Of a stretch of 64,000 bases of DNA, positions 43,898-55,332 are shown in pieces. Each line of letters begins with the position of its first letter. The stretch's first letter is position 1. The stretch covers positions 5,585,988 to 5,649,987 of the forward strand of contig QVOM02000057.1 of assembly GCA_003586115.2 (NCBI GenBank). Direction: 5' to 3'. The DNA is from Salvator merianae. Taxonomy: Eukaryota > Chordata > Lepidosauria > Squamata > Teiidae. The position numbers were made by a program, and so were the translations under genes. Below the pieces are notes generated by a model. The model made no database searches, was not told the origin of the DNA, and saw only the letters and a list, made by a program, of their open reading frames with translations.

Positions 43898-45090
43898 TGC
43901 TAAGGGGAATAAACTTTACTAATTATTGCATCTATACGTTCTATGAAATTTTCAGCCGCCCGAAATAGGAAGTGCTCAGTTTTATAATGGTCTGGAAGCG
44001 TTATGACCATTATTACCGCATAATGAAGACAGGCAGAACTTGTGAGCCGTCCAGATGAACTTAGCACAGCCAGGAAATTAAAGCCACCTTGCTAGGTCTT
44101 TCCTGCAAGATGACTGGAAAAAAAAAAATCTACATTTTCTACCATATGATAGCCACTTTTGGATGACTAAACGATCAAAAAAATGTGACCCTATTAAGAC
44201 GCCCTGTGGTCTTTTTTGTTCTTCTCTCATCCACCTCCATGTAGAGTCATGTGGTTTGCCTTTTTTTCCAGGAGTGTAGCCAAGGGAGAATGGGACTGTG
44301 CCAGAGGAAGCAAGATAAAGCTGCTTATCCTGCGTAAACTGTGACTACAAACATGTGCAGAGTGCAAGACAGAATTCACACCAAGTGCAGCAGCCAGCCA
44401 GACACTGCAAATAGTCTTTCTTTGCTTCATGCTGCATGAGAAAAAAAATCCTGATTAACTCCATGGTAATTACATCCCTGGCATTTTCCATTGGTTGACA
44501 TCTGAATCCCAGTGTGGGAATTTATATATATGTATATACACATGCATATGTATATAAATATACATTGTTGAGTAATCTAACAGGCCTTCACAGTTCAATG
44601 TATTAAATCAGTTCCCACCCAATTGCCAGACTGTGCTTTAAAATCTCATTTAAAAATAAAGAAATAAACAGAATGTGCAGTGAAATGCTAAGGGTGTGTG
44701 TGTGTGTGTGTGTATACACGTACAAATATACTCTGTATGTGTGTATGTATGTATATATATATATATATGCGCGCGCACACACACATATATGTATATATAT
44801 ATACACACACACACATATATATGTATATGCGTGTGTCACACGCCCTTAGCACTTCAGTTGCAGATACCAGTGCATTTTTAGTTGCCACATTCCCTGGTAG
44901 TTAATACCTTGAGTTCCCAGAGTGGTTCTTCTTAACTGATGCTCTTCTTAAGTTTTAGACAGTACTTTTTTTGGATTCTCTATTTCTTTAAAATCTCATT
45001 TATGTTTATTTTTATTGAAGTAGTTTCGATGATGATTTGGTATTTGCTGCAAGTAGTGGGTGTACATGTGATGAATAAATTTGATTTCCA
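43898..45090 (+). other. 3' UTR of the small acylated-protein gene and flanking DNA
   Basis: AATAAA at 43908-43913, only about 10 bp after the stop, and again near 44655 and 45075. The distal one ('gatgaataaatttg') is the most orthodox. Which is used is unknown. Confidence 0.45.
44692..44835. repeat. Alternating (TG)/(TA)/(CG)/(CA) microsatellite
   Basis: About 140 bp of nearly unbroken purine-pyrimidine alternation with a GCGCGC centre (44769-44775), partly palindromic. Confidence 0.9.
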
Positions 45091-45429
45091 TGAAAAGCAC
45101 TCTTCTGCCTTTTAAGTTTTGATTTATAAATTGCCCAGAGAATATCCTTGCTAACTCAGCATATACATATGTGCTGTTCTTTTCCCTCTGGCAGGTGACA
45201 TTTCTCTCCCCATCTAACTCTGCAGCTGCTGTCTAGGAAACGCTTCCCCTGTTGAACCTCTACCTGCCTCAGCATTGTCTATATAGCGCGATGCCCCTTC
45301 CAGGAAAAGTACTGTATGTGAACTCCAGGTAGATCCCAAATCTTGCAGGTGCTTACACAGAAGTAAGCCCCATTTATTTCATGATTTTATTTGCAGGTAA
45401 GCCTCCACTGGGTTCGCAAGCATCTTTGG

Positions 45430-45878
45430 CTTGCCGTTGCGTAGCAACAAAAAGCCTCCTCAGCAGAAGGAGGAGGAGCTTAGCAACCGAGATGCTGCTT
45501 TAAGTACCGGGCCCGAGAGCTCCGCTCTCGTTCTCGGTTGTTTAGCAGCAGCAGCCCCTCCCAGTTGCGCCGTTACGTCACCTGAAGCAAAGCGTCTCTG
45601 GCGGCGGCGCCTAAAGGAAAAGAAGACAAGAAGAAGAAAAAAAAAGCAGGTGGGCGGGGCGGGAGTTGAGACAAAGGGGGCGGGGCTGACGTGCCGCTCT
45701 CACCGGCGTGCGTGCGTGCGTATGACGTGTCCCTCTGAGAGAGGGGACGTGGCAGTGACGTTGGTGACCCGTCCTCTTTGGGGCTTGTTTTGGCCGGTCG
45801 GTTCGCGGTGCCGGAGCTCGGAGCTGACGGAACAAGCGGCTGCCGGGAACCGGAGCCGGGTTCGGGTCCGCGAGGGCG
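45430..45878 (+). promoter_or_regulatory. STX5: STX5 promoter and non-coding exon 1
   Basis: CpG-rich region with a near-perfect RFX X-box GTTGCGTAGCAAC (45436-45448), CRE-like TTACGTCA (about 45572) and TGACGT elements (about 45722 and 45756). A donor GGCG/GTGAGT at 45878/45879 ends a likely non-coding first exon. The coding exon starts 3 kb downstream. Confidence 0.65.
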
Positions 45879-46254
45879 GTGAGTCCAGCGCCGGCCCACG
45901 CTTCATTCTTCCCACCCCCCCACCCTCCTTGGTCCGAAACCCCCCCTTGGTCTCCCCTCAATATAGGTCCCCCTCATGATGCGGCTTCCTCGACCCACGT
46001 CCGAGCGTTCCTCCCTCATTAGGTTCCCCCCTTGTTATGTTCGCTCGTCGCTACGTTCCCGCCCTGCTGTCCCCCCGGCCACCTCCCCGCGGGTCTCCAG
46101 GAAAGGATGGGGACCTCCAAGAGGCCCTTTTCTCCTTCTGTGATCTCGCTTAAACCTTCCGCCTCCTTGTGTGCCTTTTTCCTGCGCCTCTTCGGATTAT
46201 ATAATTAAAACTCTTTCACTTTCTTATCTCTGCCTGTGTTCTTTCAGGTGTTTG

Positions 46255-46385
46255 ATGTAGTCCTTTTCTCCCTTCCTTTTTTTCTTTCCTCTTTACCTTC
46301 TTTCCTCCTTCCCTTACTCCCTTCCTTCCTTTCCCTCCTCCCTCCCTATCTGTCTTTCTTTCCTTTCTTTTCTTCTTTCTAATCT
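46255..46385. repeat. Polypyrimidine low-complexity tract
   Basis: (CTTT/CCTT)n in STX5 intron 1. Confidence 0.8.
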
Positions 46386-48094
46386 ATCTACATTTGCACT
46401 TGATATCCCATCATTCCTACGGGAACTCAAATCTTTAAGACGCGTGAAACAGTTGTATAAAATACCCCCCCAAAAAGCAACCTAAATGATGCAGACCTAA
46501 GCAAGCTAATAAATGATGAAATTGACGCTATGTAAAGCAGACTTGTAAAGTTGACTTGGGATCTATGATGGTTTTGGTCCAAAGACTTTTGAACATGGAC
46601 TCTAAGCGGTTTGATGAGATATCAATCAATTCAATTTATTTGTTTACTGTATTTCCCAAGGAAAACACTCATGGTGATTTGCAACAGAAAAAGCAGAAAA
46701 ACAATTTATATATAAAATGCTGGGTTGAAGGTGGTTGTAGCTGCATTTCGAATTTGTATTTTTGTTGCTGTTATTGTTTTTTTTAAATACCAGTAAAGAG
46801 GTGTTTAAGTCAAAGTAAATAAATAATAAAACAGTCCTCTCTTCCTACACCTCTCTCTTCTCTTTTTCTCTTGGGGCTGCACCTCAGGGGTAGTAGAGCT
46901 TTAATTGTTGTGCTTGTATGTTTGCGTTTGGCCATGGTATCCTGGGTTTCTTCCAAGAAGCATATGGCAGTGGGTATTACTCTCCTCTTGTCTGCCATGG
47001 TTTGCCATTGGCCAGGTGAGCTTAGGCTTATGGGAGCTGTACAACAGCAGCACCTATGCCATCATAATTTGGCCATCCCTTCCAATTGTTTTCCATTTTC
47101 CTAGAACCTGCGGTCCAAGATCTTTCAACCACCAATCATGTATCTTTCTCCCGCTATTGGGTATGTCCCTTCTTCCTCTGTAGGATCATTTAAACCACCT
47201 TGTCAGCCTGCACGTTGTCAAGCATCTGTGACTTCTGGATTCTTGGAGTTAGCACGTGCAATTGACTAAGGCTTTTGTATATACTGTCATGGGATGCGGA
47301 GAAAATGAGGGCAGATGTCACTGCCCAAAGAGACATGATATAGCAGACTCGCTGACATTTGGAAATGGCTTTGTGTGTTCCAAGAACCTTTGGCATGTTA
47401 GGGAAGTTCTCACTCTTGTAGAACTCTTGTAGTAAGGGAAGGCTGTTGGAGAAAAACAAAAAGAAGGAAAAAGAGGAGAGAGAGATGCAAGTAGAACAGA
47501 TTAGTTGCTTCCTTTTGGCTAGAGAGAGTTCCCAGCTGTGGGCAGATGAAGTGGAAGTCAGCACTTCTTGGACTGTAGGAAGTTGGTTCAGCAAAGGTCA
47601 GGGTTACATGGTTTGAGGGCTGCATGGACAAGTGTGCCCTGATGGGTCAGATTAGAGAGGCCTGTCTAATGGCCTGGAACCATCGCTGATTTTAGCTTTA
47701 TTGGCAGCTGACAAAGTATGAAATCTTTCCGTTCTGTCTGAGCTGGGCAAATTAGTTCAGCCCTGTGCCATTGTCTGGCAGTGGTAGCTGGTTGGATGTG
47801 AACCAATGAAAGGAGACTGAATCCAGACAAGGCACATATAATATGTTGTCACATCATGCCACGTATGGAGACTAGGGGAGCACTCAATTTTCAGTGGTGC
47901 TAAAGGCTACTGGGAGGAATGAATGCAGAGTCTGAGGGTATGTCTAATTTAATCCTCGTCACTTGAGGCTTAGAAGTCAACAGCAACCAGAAGTGCTTTG
48001 TCCAATTCTAGCTGGTTTGCTAACTAAAGCTCTTTCTGAAGGAGACCGTTCAGTCACAGGACTCCATGTTCTGCTAATATCCAGGTTTGACTGA

Positions 48095-48510
48095 TAAGGA
48101 CATAAGAGGAGCCCTGCTGGATTGGGCCACGGCCATTCTAGTCCAGCATCCTGTCTCACCCAGTGGCCACCAGTTGCTTCAGGGCATCTCAAGCAGAATA
48201 TAAAGGGAAAACCTTCACCTGCACTCGACTCCCTGCAAATGGCCTTTAGTGGCATCCTGTCTGTCTATTCTATCTGGAGCTGGTACCAGAGCATCCGTGC
48301 TAGTAGCCATTGATACACCTGACCTCCACAAATCTGCCCAATCTGTTCTTACAGCTCTCCAGGCTGGTTGCTGTCCCCACCTCTTCTGGTAGTCAGTTCC
48401 ATAGACGAATGACTCTCTCAGCGAAGAAATCCTTCCCCTTGTCACGCCTACCTCTCCTGCCCATCTGCTTCCCAGAGTGCCCCCTGGTTCTAGTGTTGTG
48501 CAACAGAGAA
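48095..48510 (-). repeat. CR1-type LINE 3' end, about 415 bp, antisense in STX5 intron 1
   Basis: Long copy from 'ggacataagaggagccctgc' to 'gagtgccccctggttctagt'. It includes the ORF2-proximal part. Confidence 0.85.
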
Positions 48511-48947
48511 AATAATTTCGCTCTCTCCTCTCTTTCCCCTCCAGACAACTCTGTTTCCTGTTTTGACGAAAAGAGGGTTGTCTTTCGCAGAGACACTCTG
48601 CAGCTTTGTGTAGCTGAACTGTGACAGTTGCACTGCAGTTATAATGAAGTCCCCAGTGCTGCTTGCAAGTCCTCCTTTTCCAAGCAGTGGGGAAACCTAG
48701 AGCTATATTACAGACAGACGGGTTGCTGAGGCATTTTGAGCATCTTGACCCCCCGAATATGGATGGCTTTTTTTGTTTGTTTGTGTAGCTGCCTTAAGGA
48801 CCAGGCGCTGGTAGCATGGTGTGTAAGAGGAGAAGATCTTTCAGGGGGTGACTGAAAGGAGAACTCGAGTGCTGTGTCTTAACTGTTAGATTCTGATGGA
48901 CGTCTTCTTCTTCTTTTCTCCCTCCAAGCACCAGGTTATGAGCCCCC

Positions 48948-51900
48948 ATGAATACGAGGAGACGTCACGGCTCTAGAAACACGGAGCAGGGCGTTTACCT
49001 GGGACCTTCCCAGACGCAGGTTCTGCCCCCGCTTGCTTCCGGCGCCCCTGCTGCAACCCCCCTCGCCCCTCCTCCGTCCCAGTGGGACACCATGTCGTGT
49101 CAGGATCGCACCCAGGAGTTCCTCTCTGCTTGCAAGTCTTTGCAGAGTAGGCAGGTGAGCAGTGCTTAAGGAAAATCTGCCTGAGATGCAGTTGATTTGG
49201 CTTCTGCTGATTTTTTGGGGTAGGGTGGGGGGTGGGGGCATGTTTTTCTTTGGGCTTCACCAAAATCCCTGCAAAATCAGCCCTCAGAATAGGCAGGGCT
49301 GTCCTTTGGCCCATCATGACATGATTCACTATTCAGGATCGGCGAAAGAGTAGATTAGATGTGACACCAACAGATATTTTACTGTTTTATTAATGTCAGC
49401 ATAGCAGCAAGCCAGACGAAGAGGGCTTAACTCAGGAGTGCTCAGAGGAAGTTATCTACATGTTCCTGGACTACAACTGCCATTGTTCCATGCCAGCCCC
49501 AGGCATGGAATTCTGAGAGTTGCAGTCCAGGAAGACCTAGAGGCCTTCAGCTGATGACTTCCTGTTTTAACTTGTGATTATTTATCCAGGCTTTTCCAGC
49601 GTGAATACTTGTTTGTCTGTCTGTCTGCTTTTCCCCATCCTTGATTTTGATTGTGCTTTTATATAGTTGCTATGACTGTTTTAGCTGTTTTTATTCTCCA
49701 TGTCTAGTAAACAGCTTCTAGATTATATTTTAATGGGAAACAGTGTGTAATTGTTTTAAATAAATACACTTGCTGCAGTGCTACCGGTAAGCCCACTATA
49801 TCAGCCCACTAAGATTGTCATCCGGGCAAGTGGAAGCAAAGGTTGGCTATCATTTTGCCGGATTCAGCAAGGAAAGTTCTGTCATCCACTTGGAGGTGGC
49901 TGAACAAAAACCAGAATAACCTCTTGAAGTTTTCCCCTATTTGTTGTTGTGCGTGCTGTCCTTGTTTACATGGCGACAATTGTTTTTCTGCACCTTTTTA
50001 TTTGCAGAATGGGCTCCAGCTGAACAAACCGGCATTAAACGCCATGCGAGAAAGAAGCGAGTTCAGCCTAATGGCCAAGTGAGTCATCAACACGTTTTTG
50101 TTTGCAGGAAGGCAACGCTATGCGGCTGTGTCTAAGGGAACTAATATACTGTCCCTTGAAGACAGCTTGGAAGCTGCAGCTGATCCAGAATGCAGCAGCT
50201 ATACTGCTTCTGGAACAGCCAGTCAGATGTACATCACACCGGTCTTAGAAGAGCTGCTCTGTCTGCTAATTCGCTACCAAACCGAATTCAAGGTGTTAAC
50301 TTCAAACTAAATGGCTTGGGCCCCAAATACCTAAAGGAATGCCTTTTTCCATATCGACTTGCCCATGCCTTAAAATTTACAGAAAGGGCCCTCCTGGCTG
50401 AACCCATCACCTTCAGCAGTTAAAGGAATGGGGACCTGCAATAGGGCCTTCTTGGTGGTAGCCCCCCAGATTCCCACTTTGGCTTATGATCAAGGAGACA
50501 GGCTCACCATCCTTTGAGCCCTTCAGCTTTTCCGCTGATTACAAAGGGCAAATCAATGCTTTGCTTCATTTTCAGTGAAGTTTGACTTCACTGATCTGGT
50601 GGCAGTGAACTAGAAGATATAGCTAGTCCTTTTCTTAAAAAAAAAAAAAATGGTTTTCTTGTCATTCTTAGGCGCATTGGGAAGGACCTAAGCAACACTT
50701 TTGCCAAACTGGAGAAGCTAACAATCTGTGAGTATTCAGAGCTAAGAGTCAGGAAGGGAATTGGGGAAAATCCTCCGCAACTGGCCAGCTGTTGGCTGAG
50801 TTTTGACTTGCAGTTCAAGGCTAGTGGAGCTAGAAAGTGCCTCCTTTCCAATAATGCTCTAGCTTGTCTAATTTTGGACAGTTTGGGTAATTTTTTGAGT
50901 GCAAAAGTAGTGAAGGAAGAGGAGCGGTGGGACCTGGGTGTGTGGGCGACGCTTAGCAAAAGTCTTCCATTGAAAGCCATGCTTTCTCTGCTTCTTTAGT
51001 GGCCAAGCGGAAATCGTTGTTTGATGACAAGGCAGTGGAAATAGAGGAGCTGACCTACATCATCAAGCAGGTAAGAGGTTCTTTGTGCCAAGATGGCAGC
51101 CGTGGACCCTTCTGGTCCACCTGTATTTGCATCTTCTGCCCCTTGTATCCGAGGAATTGATTACGTTAGTCAGTTTGTTTATATTTCCAAATGCTTATAT
51201 ATTGAAATGCTAGAAGTTCCCACCTATGGCGGGATAGCATTAGGAGGGAGCCAAACATCAAAGGTGAAGCGGGTAGGGTTTAACCAGGAACCACAACCTA
51301 TATAATGTTGGTGCTGGGGGGCCACCACAGAAAAGACCCTCTTAAGTGCTGCCTCCTCTTGAGTCTCTGGGGATGATGGATGTGTAAGAAGGGCCTGACT
51401 CTTGACCTGAGTAAGCTAGTGTGCCTCAGTATACCTGTCCTCCGTCCTCAGACCACTTTCCTTTTCCAATAGGACATCAACAGCCTGAACAAACAGATTG
51501 CTCAGCTGCAAGAGTTCGTCAAGGCCAAGGGCAGCCAAAGTGGGAAGCACGTCCAAACCCATTCAAACACGGTGGTCGTCTCGCTGCAGGTCAGTAGAGG
51601 GTTGGAGGGCAGAACGTGGAAGCGTGGAAAGACTTGGCTGAGGCCTGATCAGACTGGTCTTCTGCCTGAGATGCCCAGAAGCAACTGGTGGGCCACTGTG
51701 TGAGACGGGACGCTGGACTAGATGGGCCCTGGCCTGATCCAACAGGGCTCCTCTTATACTTTTATGTTCTACCTACGTTCCCCGAAATGTGACCAAAGAG
51801 GATCATAACTCCTTTTCGTTTTTTTCCAGTCCAAACTGGCATCCATGTCCAATGATTTCAAGTCTGTTTTGGAGGTGCGGACAGAGGTAAGTTGCTTGGG

Positions 51901-54900
51901 AAGCCCTTTTCCCCAGACTGAGCTCGAGCGCTCTATTGTACGACAAGGAGGCGGGGTTAGTCAATTAGAGCGCAATACAGCATTTGACGTCCCTCCAGAT
52001 CAAAAGGTGTAGAGGTGCCCATGCAGTCAACCAGGGGTTGGACACGAGTCAGTGGTACCCGTCTATAACAGATCTAAAGGCAAAATGTGTGGAAAGAGGC
52101 TACTATCTTTGTGATACTTACTGCCGCCTGTGCTAACCTGTTCGCCTTGTATTTGCATAGAATGAACTAAATAGGTTCATGTATATAGTGAAGATGTGTG
52201 GTGTATCTCAGGGAGGAGACTATTCCATAGTCTAGGGGCTACCACCAAGAAGGCCCTATCCCTAGCCAGTGCCATAACAGATGTATAAGAAAACTAATCT
52301 GTAAAAAGCTATGCCTGAGATGGGAAGCTGTCCGCAGGGGACAGTGGTAGGACAGAGCAGCAATTTGCCATTTGTCTTTTGATTTCTTTGAAGAATGGGA
52401 AATGAGGCTTTCATTTGAGATGGAAGTGCTTCCTTCCATGTCAGATCAAAGCCTCATTTGACGTCCCTCGGAGCCATCAAAGGCCAACAACGAATCGCCG
52501 TCCCACCCTATCCGCTGCGCCCGAGTTGCTGTTTGCTGCTGGAAGTGTTGCTTTGCCTGTTGAGGGCCACCAACTGATTTTGCCCACCTTCTCATGATGG
52601 CTTTCCCTTACCTCTGGACTTCCCTCTCCCCAGAATCTTAAGCAGCAGAAAAGTCGGCGAGAACAGTTTTCCCGGACCCCGCTGCCTGCCGTGCCTCTCT
52701 CTGGAAGCAACTTAGGTGAGTCAGAGTGTGGGGGCTGTAGGCCCCAGAAAGAATGAAAAAGTAGGGCTGGTGTTTCATCAGAAAATACCGGAGACATTGA
52801 ATCCTATTGGAGTGATTAGAGCAATGATTCCCAATCCTGGGTAGGTACCTGGAAATTTAGAGATACCTGAAAAAAAAACCCTGAATAATGGTGGAAAAAG
52901 TCACTTACGGTTGCAACTTAAGAATTTGAAATGACAGCAACTGTTATGAAGGGGACTGTTTTCGGAAATGGGCTGCCAAGGGGTACGGAAGTGAAACAAA
53001 GGCTGGGGATCAAACTTCGGCCTAGCGCTTTGGACAAGGGGAGAATGTTGCCCTTGGGAGAGGGTAACGCACGGCGTCTGATGCTGGCCACTTGCATCTC
53101 CAGGTGGCTCTGCGATGCTCCAGGACGGACCGCGGCATTCGGGGGAAGTGGCCATCGATATGGACAACCGGACCAGCCAACAGTTGCAGCTCATCAATGA
53201 ACAGGTGTCGCGGGACAGGGATGGAAGATGGCGAGACATTTTCCCAAAAGACAGGGAGATGGATGCAGTTTCTGCTATTTATTTATCTTGGAAATGGGCT
53301 GCCAAGGGGTACGGAAGTGAAACAAAGGCTGGGGATCAAACTTCGGCCTAGCGCTTTGGACAAGGGGAGAATGTTGCCCTTGGGAGAGGGTAACGCACGG
53401 CGTCTGATGCTGGCCACTTGCATCTCCAGGTGGCTCTGCGATGCTCCAGGACGGACCGCGGCATTCGGGGGAAGTGGCCATCGATATGGACAACCGGACC
53501 AGCCAACAGTTGCAGCTCATCAATGAACAGGTGTCGCGGGACAGGGATGGAAGATGGCGAGACATTTTCCCAAAAGACAGGGAGATGGATGCAGTTTCTG
53601 CTATTTATTTATCTGTGCTTTTCTAGCTTTGTAGCTTCCATTGATTTACATTTCTTAACGGGTATAAATGCCCAGGCCCCCAGTTAACATCACCCCTTTG
53701 GCAGGTGCGGTAGAAGAAAACTGCTCCCAATACCAAATACTGGGAGACCAAGGCAGCTTCCTTCTTGTGGCACAGTGGCGCAGGTGGCTAAGGCACTGAT
53801 CTTTCAATAGGAGGATCGGAGTTCGAGGCCCCTGTCTGCTGTGTAGAGGGGATGAGCGCCCTCTACTGGCCACTAGCTCCAGCCAACCTAGCTGTTCAAA
53901 AGCAAGTAATTGCAAGTAGATAAATAGGGAGCATCACATTGTGTGATGCGGAAGATAGACAGATGTAAGCCTTCAGGCGAAAAATAACCATGTAAGCCAC
54001 TTTGAGTCAGCTTCGGCCAAGAAAAGCAGGGTGTAAAAACCAAGTTCTTCTTCTTCTTCTTGTGCCCAAGAGGCTAGAATACAACGAGGAGATAGTTGAA
54101 CAACCCACGTGACTCTTTTAAGCACGCTTATATAGGAAAAGGGAACACGTGTAGCCAAAGAGATTCTGGTCACAAACTTACATCTTTATAATACGGTCAG
54201 GAAATTACAATACCAATTACATTACCTGTTGTTCCTTTTTTGTGAACCTGCTCCCACACACCAGAAACGAAATTCCCCATTTGAAAATGCGTTCACATGG
54301 CCCTTTCCTCCTTTTAGGATTCCTACATTCAGAGCCGGGCAGATACCATGCAGAACATTGAGTCTACGATCGTGGAGCTGGGCTCCATATTCCAGCAGCT
54401 GGCACACATGGTTAAAGAACAGGAGGAAACCATCCAGAGGTAGGTGGAACGAGATGGTTCCTTTCTCTGTGGCGGAGTAACTGTTTGGCTGTGACACAGG
54501 CGCTCCCTGAATAGACCCTTGTTCTGAAGGGGGCCAGGATGTTCTTTTGATGCTTTCCTCTTTGGCAACTGCAGCTGCAAACCAAAGGGAGTACAGGGAG
54601 GGTGTTGTACCAAAACAGCCCCCAAAATGCCCCCCCAGTTCAGAACTACAACCCATCTAGTAGTCGAAGTTAAAGTTCTGGACAGTGAGACAAGTGAAGC
54701 AACCCCCTCCCCCTTAAAAACAGAGAGCCACATCAAGCCAAAACTGAGTCTAGCTTTTATACCCTTTCACAGTAGTAAGAGTATGCATAGAAAATGAAAG
54801 TAAACCAGAAGATGTCTTGCCATTCAAGGAGGTCATTTTCAATTTCTGTTTTCTGCCAATTCAGACCATTTCTTGTAAATCACATACCGAAGAAGTGCCT

Positions 54901-55332
54901 ATTCCCATATAGACTTGCCTGTGCGTTCAGATCCCAAAATGAGGGCCTTCTTGAAGTTTCCTACCCTTGCAGGTGTGAGGGGGCCACTGCACGGGAGAGG
55001 GCCTTCTCTGTGTTGGGCCCCCCCCCAGCATTGAAATAGCTTCCCAGTGGAGGCAGGCCAGGCGCCAACTTCGGGAAGGGAACATACCTCCTCAGCCTGT
55101 GTTCCAAAGCTGGAAGGAACGTAGCCCAATTTCAGTTGTCCTTTCTGTTCCTTTTTTTTTTTTTCTCTTTAGAATCGACGCCAATGTGGAGGATGCCCAG
55201 CTGAACGTCGAAGGCGCCCATGCCGAGATCCTGAAGTACTTCCAGTCCGTCACCTCCAACCGCTGGCTCATGGTGAAGATTTTCCTCATCCTGATCGTCT
55301 TCTTCATCATCTTCGTGGTGTTCCTGGCCTGA
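48948..55332 (+). CDS. STX5: STX5, syntaxin-5 (Golgi/ERGIC Qa-SNARE)
   Basis: Syntaxin-5 is the Qa-SNARE for ER-Golgi and intra-Golgi fusion, partnering GOSR1/2, BET1/BET1L, YKT6 and SEC22B. Coding exons: 48948-49154, 50008-50078, 50672-50727, 51000-51070, 51473-51589, 51830-51886, 52634-52715, one of 53104-53204 or 53430-53530, 54318-54439 and 55173-55332 (1044 nt, 347 residues; human 355 as I recall). It shows the N-terminal SM-binding peptide region (CQDRTQEFL), the Habc bundle, the SNARE helix (SRADTMQNIESTIVELGSIF then QQLAHMVKEQ, with the zero-layer Gln) and a C-terminal anchor (WLMVKIFLILIVFFIIFVVF). The long-form start carries an Arg cluster (MNTRRRHG; human has RKR), a likely ER-retrieval signal. 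The internal Met at 49092 (DTMSC) is the conserved start of the short Golgi form. The eighth coding exon is duplicated in tandem; see the separate entry. Confidence 0.97.
49463..49533. repeat. Imperfect inverted repeat, small MITE-like element
   Basis: Arms 49463-49494 and 49502-49533 are 32 bp and about 80% complementary ('ttcctggactacaactgcc' facing 'gagttgcagtccaggaa'), with a 7-bp loop. In STX5 intron 2. Confidence 0.75.
50130..50480 (+). repeat. L2-like LINE ORF2 C-terminal fragment
   Basis: Degraded coding pattern ('ctgatccagaatgcagcagc', 'accgaattcaaggtgttaac', 'cttgggccccaaatacctaa') typical of the LIQNAAA / FKVL / LGPKYL end of L2-type ORF2, in STX5 intron 3. Confidence 0.75.
51640..51772 (+). 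repeat. CR1-type LINE 3' end
   Basis: 'gcctgagatgcccagaagc' to 'ctgatccaacagggctcctc', in STX5 intron 6. Confidence 0.8.
52012..52065 (+). repeat. tRNA-SINE 3' fragment
   Basis: 'catgcagtcaaccaggggtt' and 'gacacgagtcagtggtaccc' match the end of the SINE at 41700-41770. Confidence 0.6.
52964..53614 (+). repeat. STX5: Perfect 325-bp tandem duplication containing an STX5 exon
   Basis: 52964-53288 and 53290-53614 are identical by eye, offset 326 bp. Each holds the acceptor (ATCTCCAG), the 101-nt exon (53104-53204 and 53430-53530) and the donor (CAG/GTGTCG). One exon copy keeps the STX5 frame. Including both adds 101 nt, which is not a multiple of three, and shifts the frame before the SNARE helix. 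Absence of any difference means a very recent event or an assembly artefact. Confidence 0.95.
53761..54055 (+). repeat. tRNA-derived SINE
   Basis: Head 'gtggcgcaggtggctaaggc' with B-box 'gagttcgaggccc', and tail 'gccactttgagtcagcttcg' then (CTT)n. Resembles the tRNA-headed, LINE-tailed SINEs of squamates. Confidence 0.75.
54055..54225. repeat. Unclassified interspersed repeat, copy 2
   Basis: Related to 15230-15400: 'cttcttgtgcccaagaggct', 'gactcttttaagcacgctt' and 'gagattctggtcacaaac' in the same order. Confidence 0.5.
54880..55060 (+). repeat. L2-like LINE ORF2 C-terminal fragment
   Basis: 'catatagacttgcctgtgcg', 'agggccttcttgaagtttcc' and 'gagagggccttctctgtgtt' carry the RAFSV-like motif, in the last STX5 intron. 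Confidence 0.65.

Larger units (their letters stand above)
45879..48928 (+). other. STX5: STX5 intron 1
   Basis: 3-kb intron with a C/T-rich low-complexity stretch (46255-46385) and an antisense CR1 3' end (48095-48510). No exon or RNA gene recognised in the rest. Confidence 0.55.

Noticed and set aside
44603..44904. Several short open frames rich in Tyr/Ile/Cys/Val/His
   Set aside because: Created by the TG/TA/CA microsatellite on both strands.
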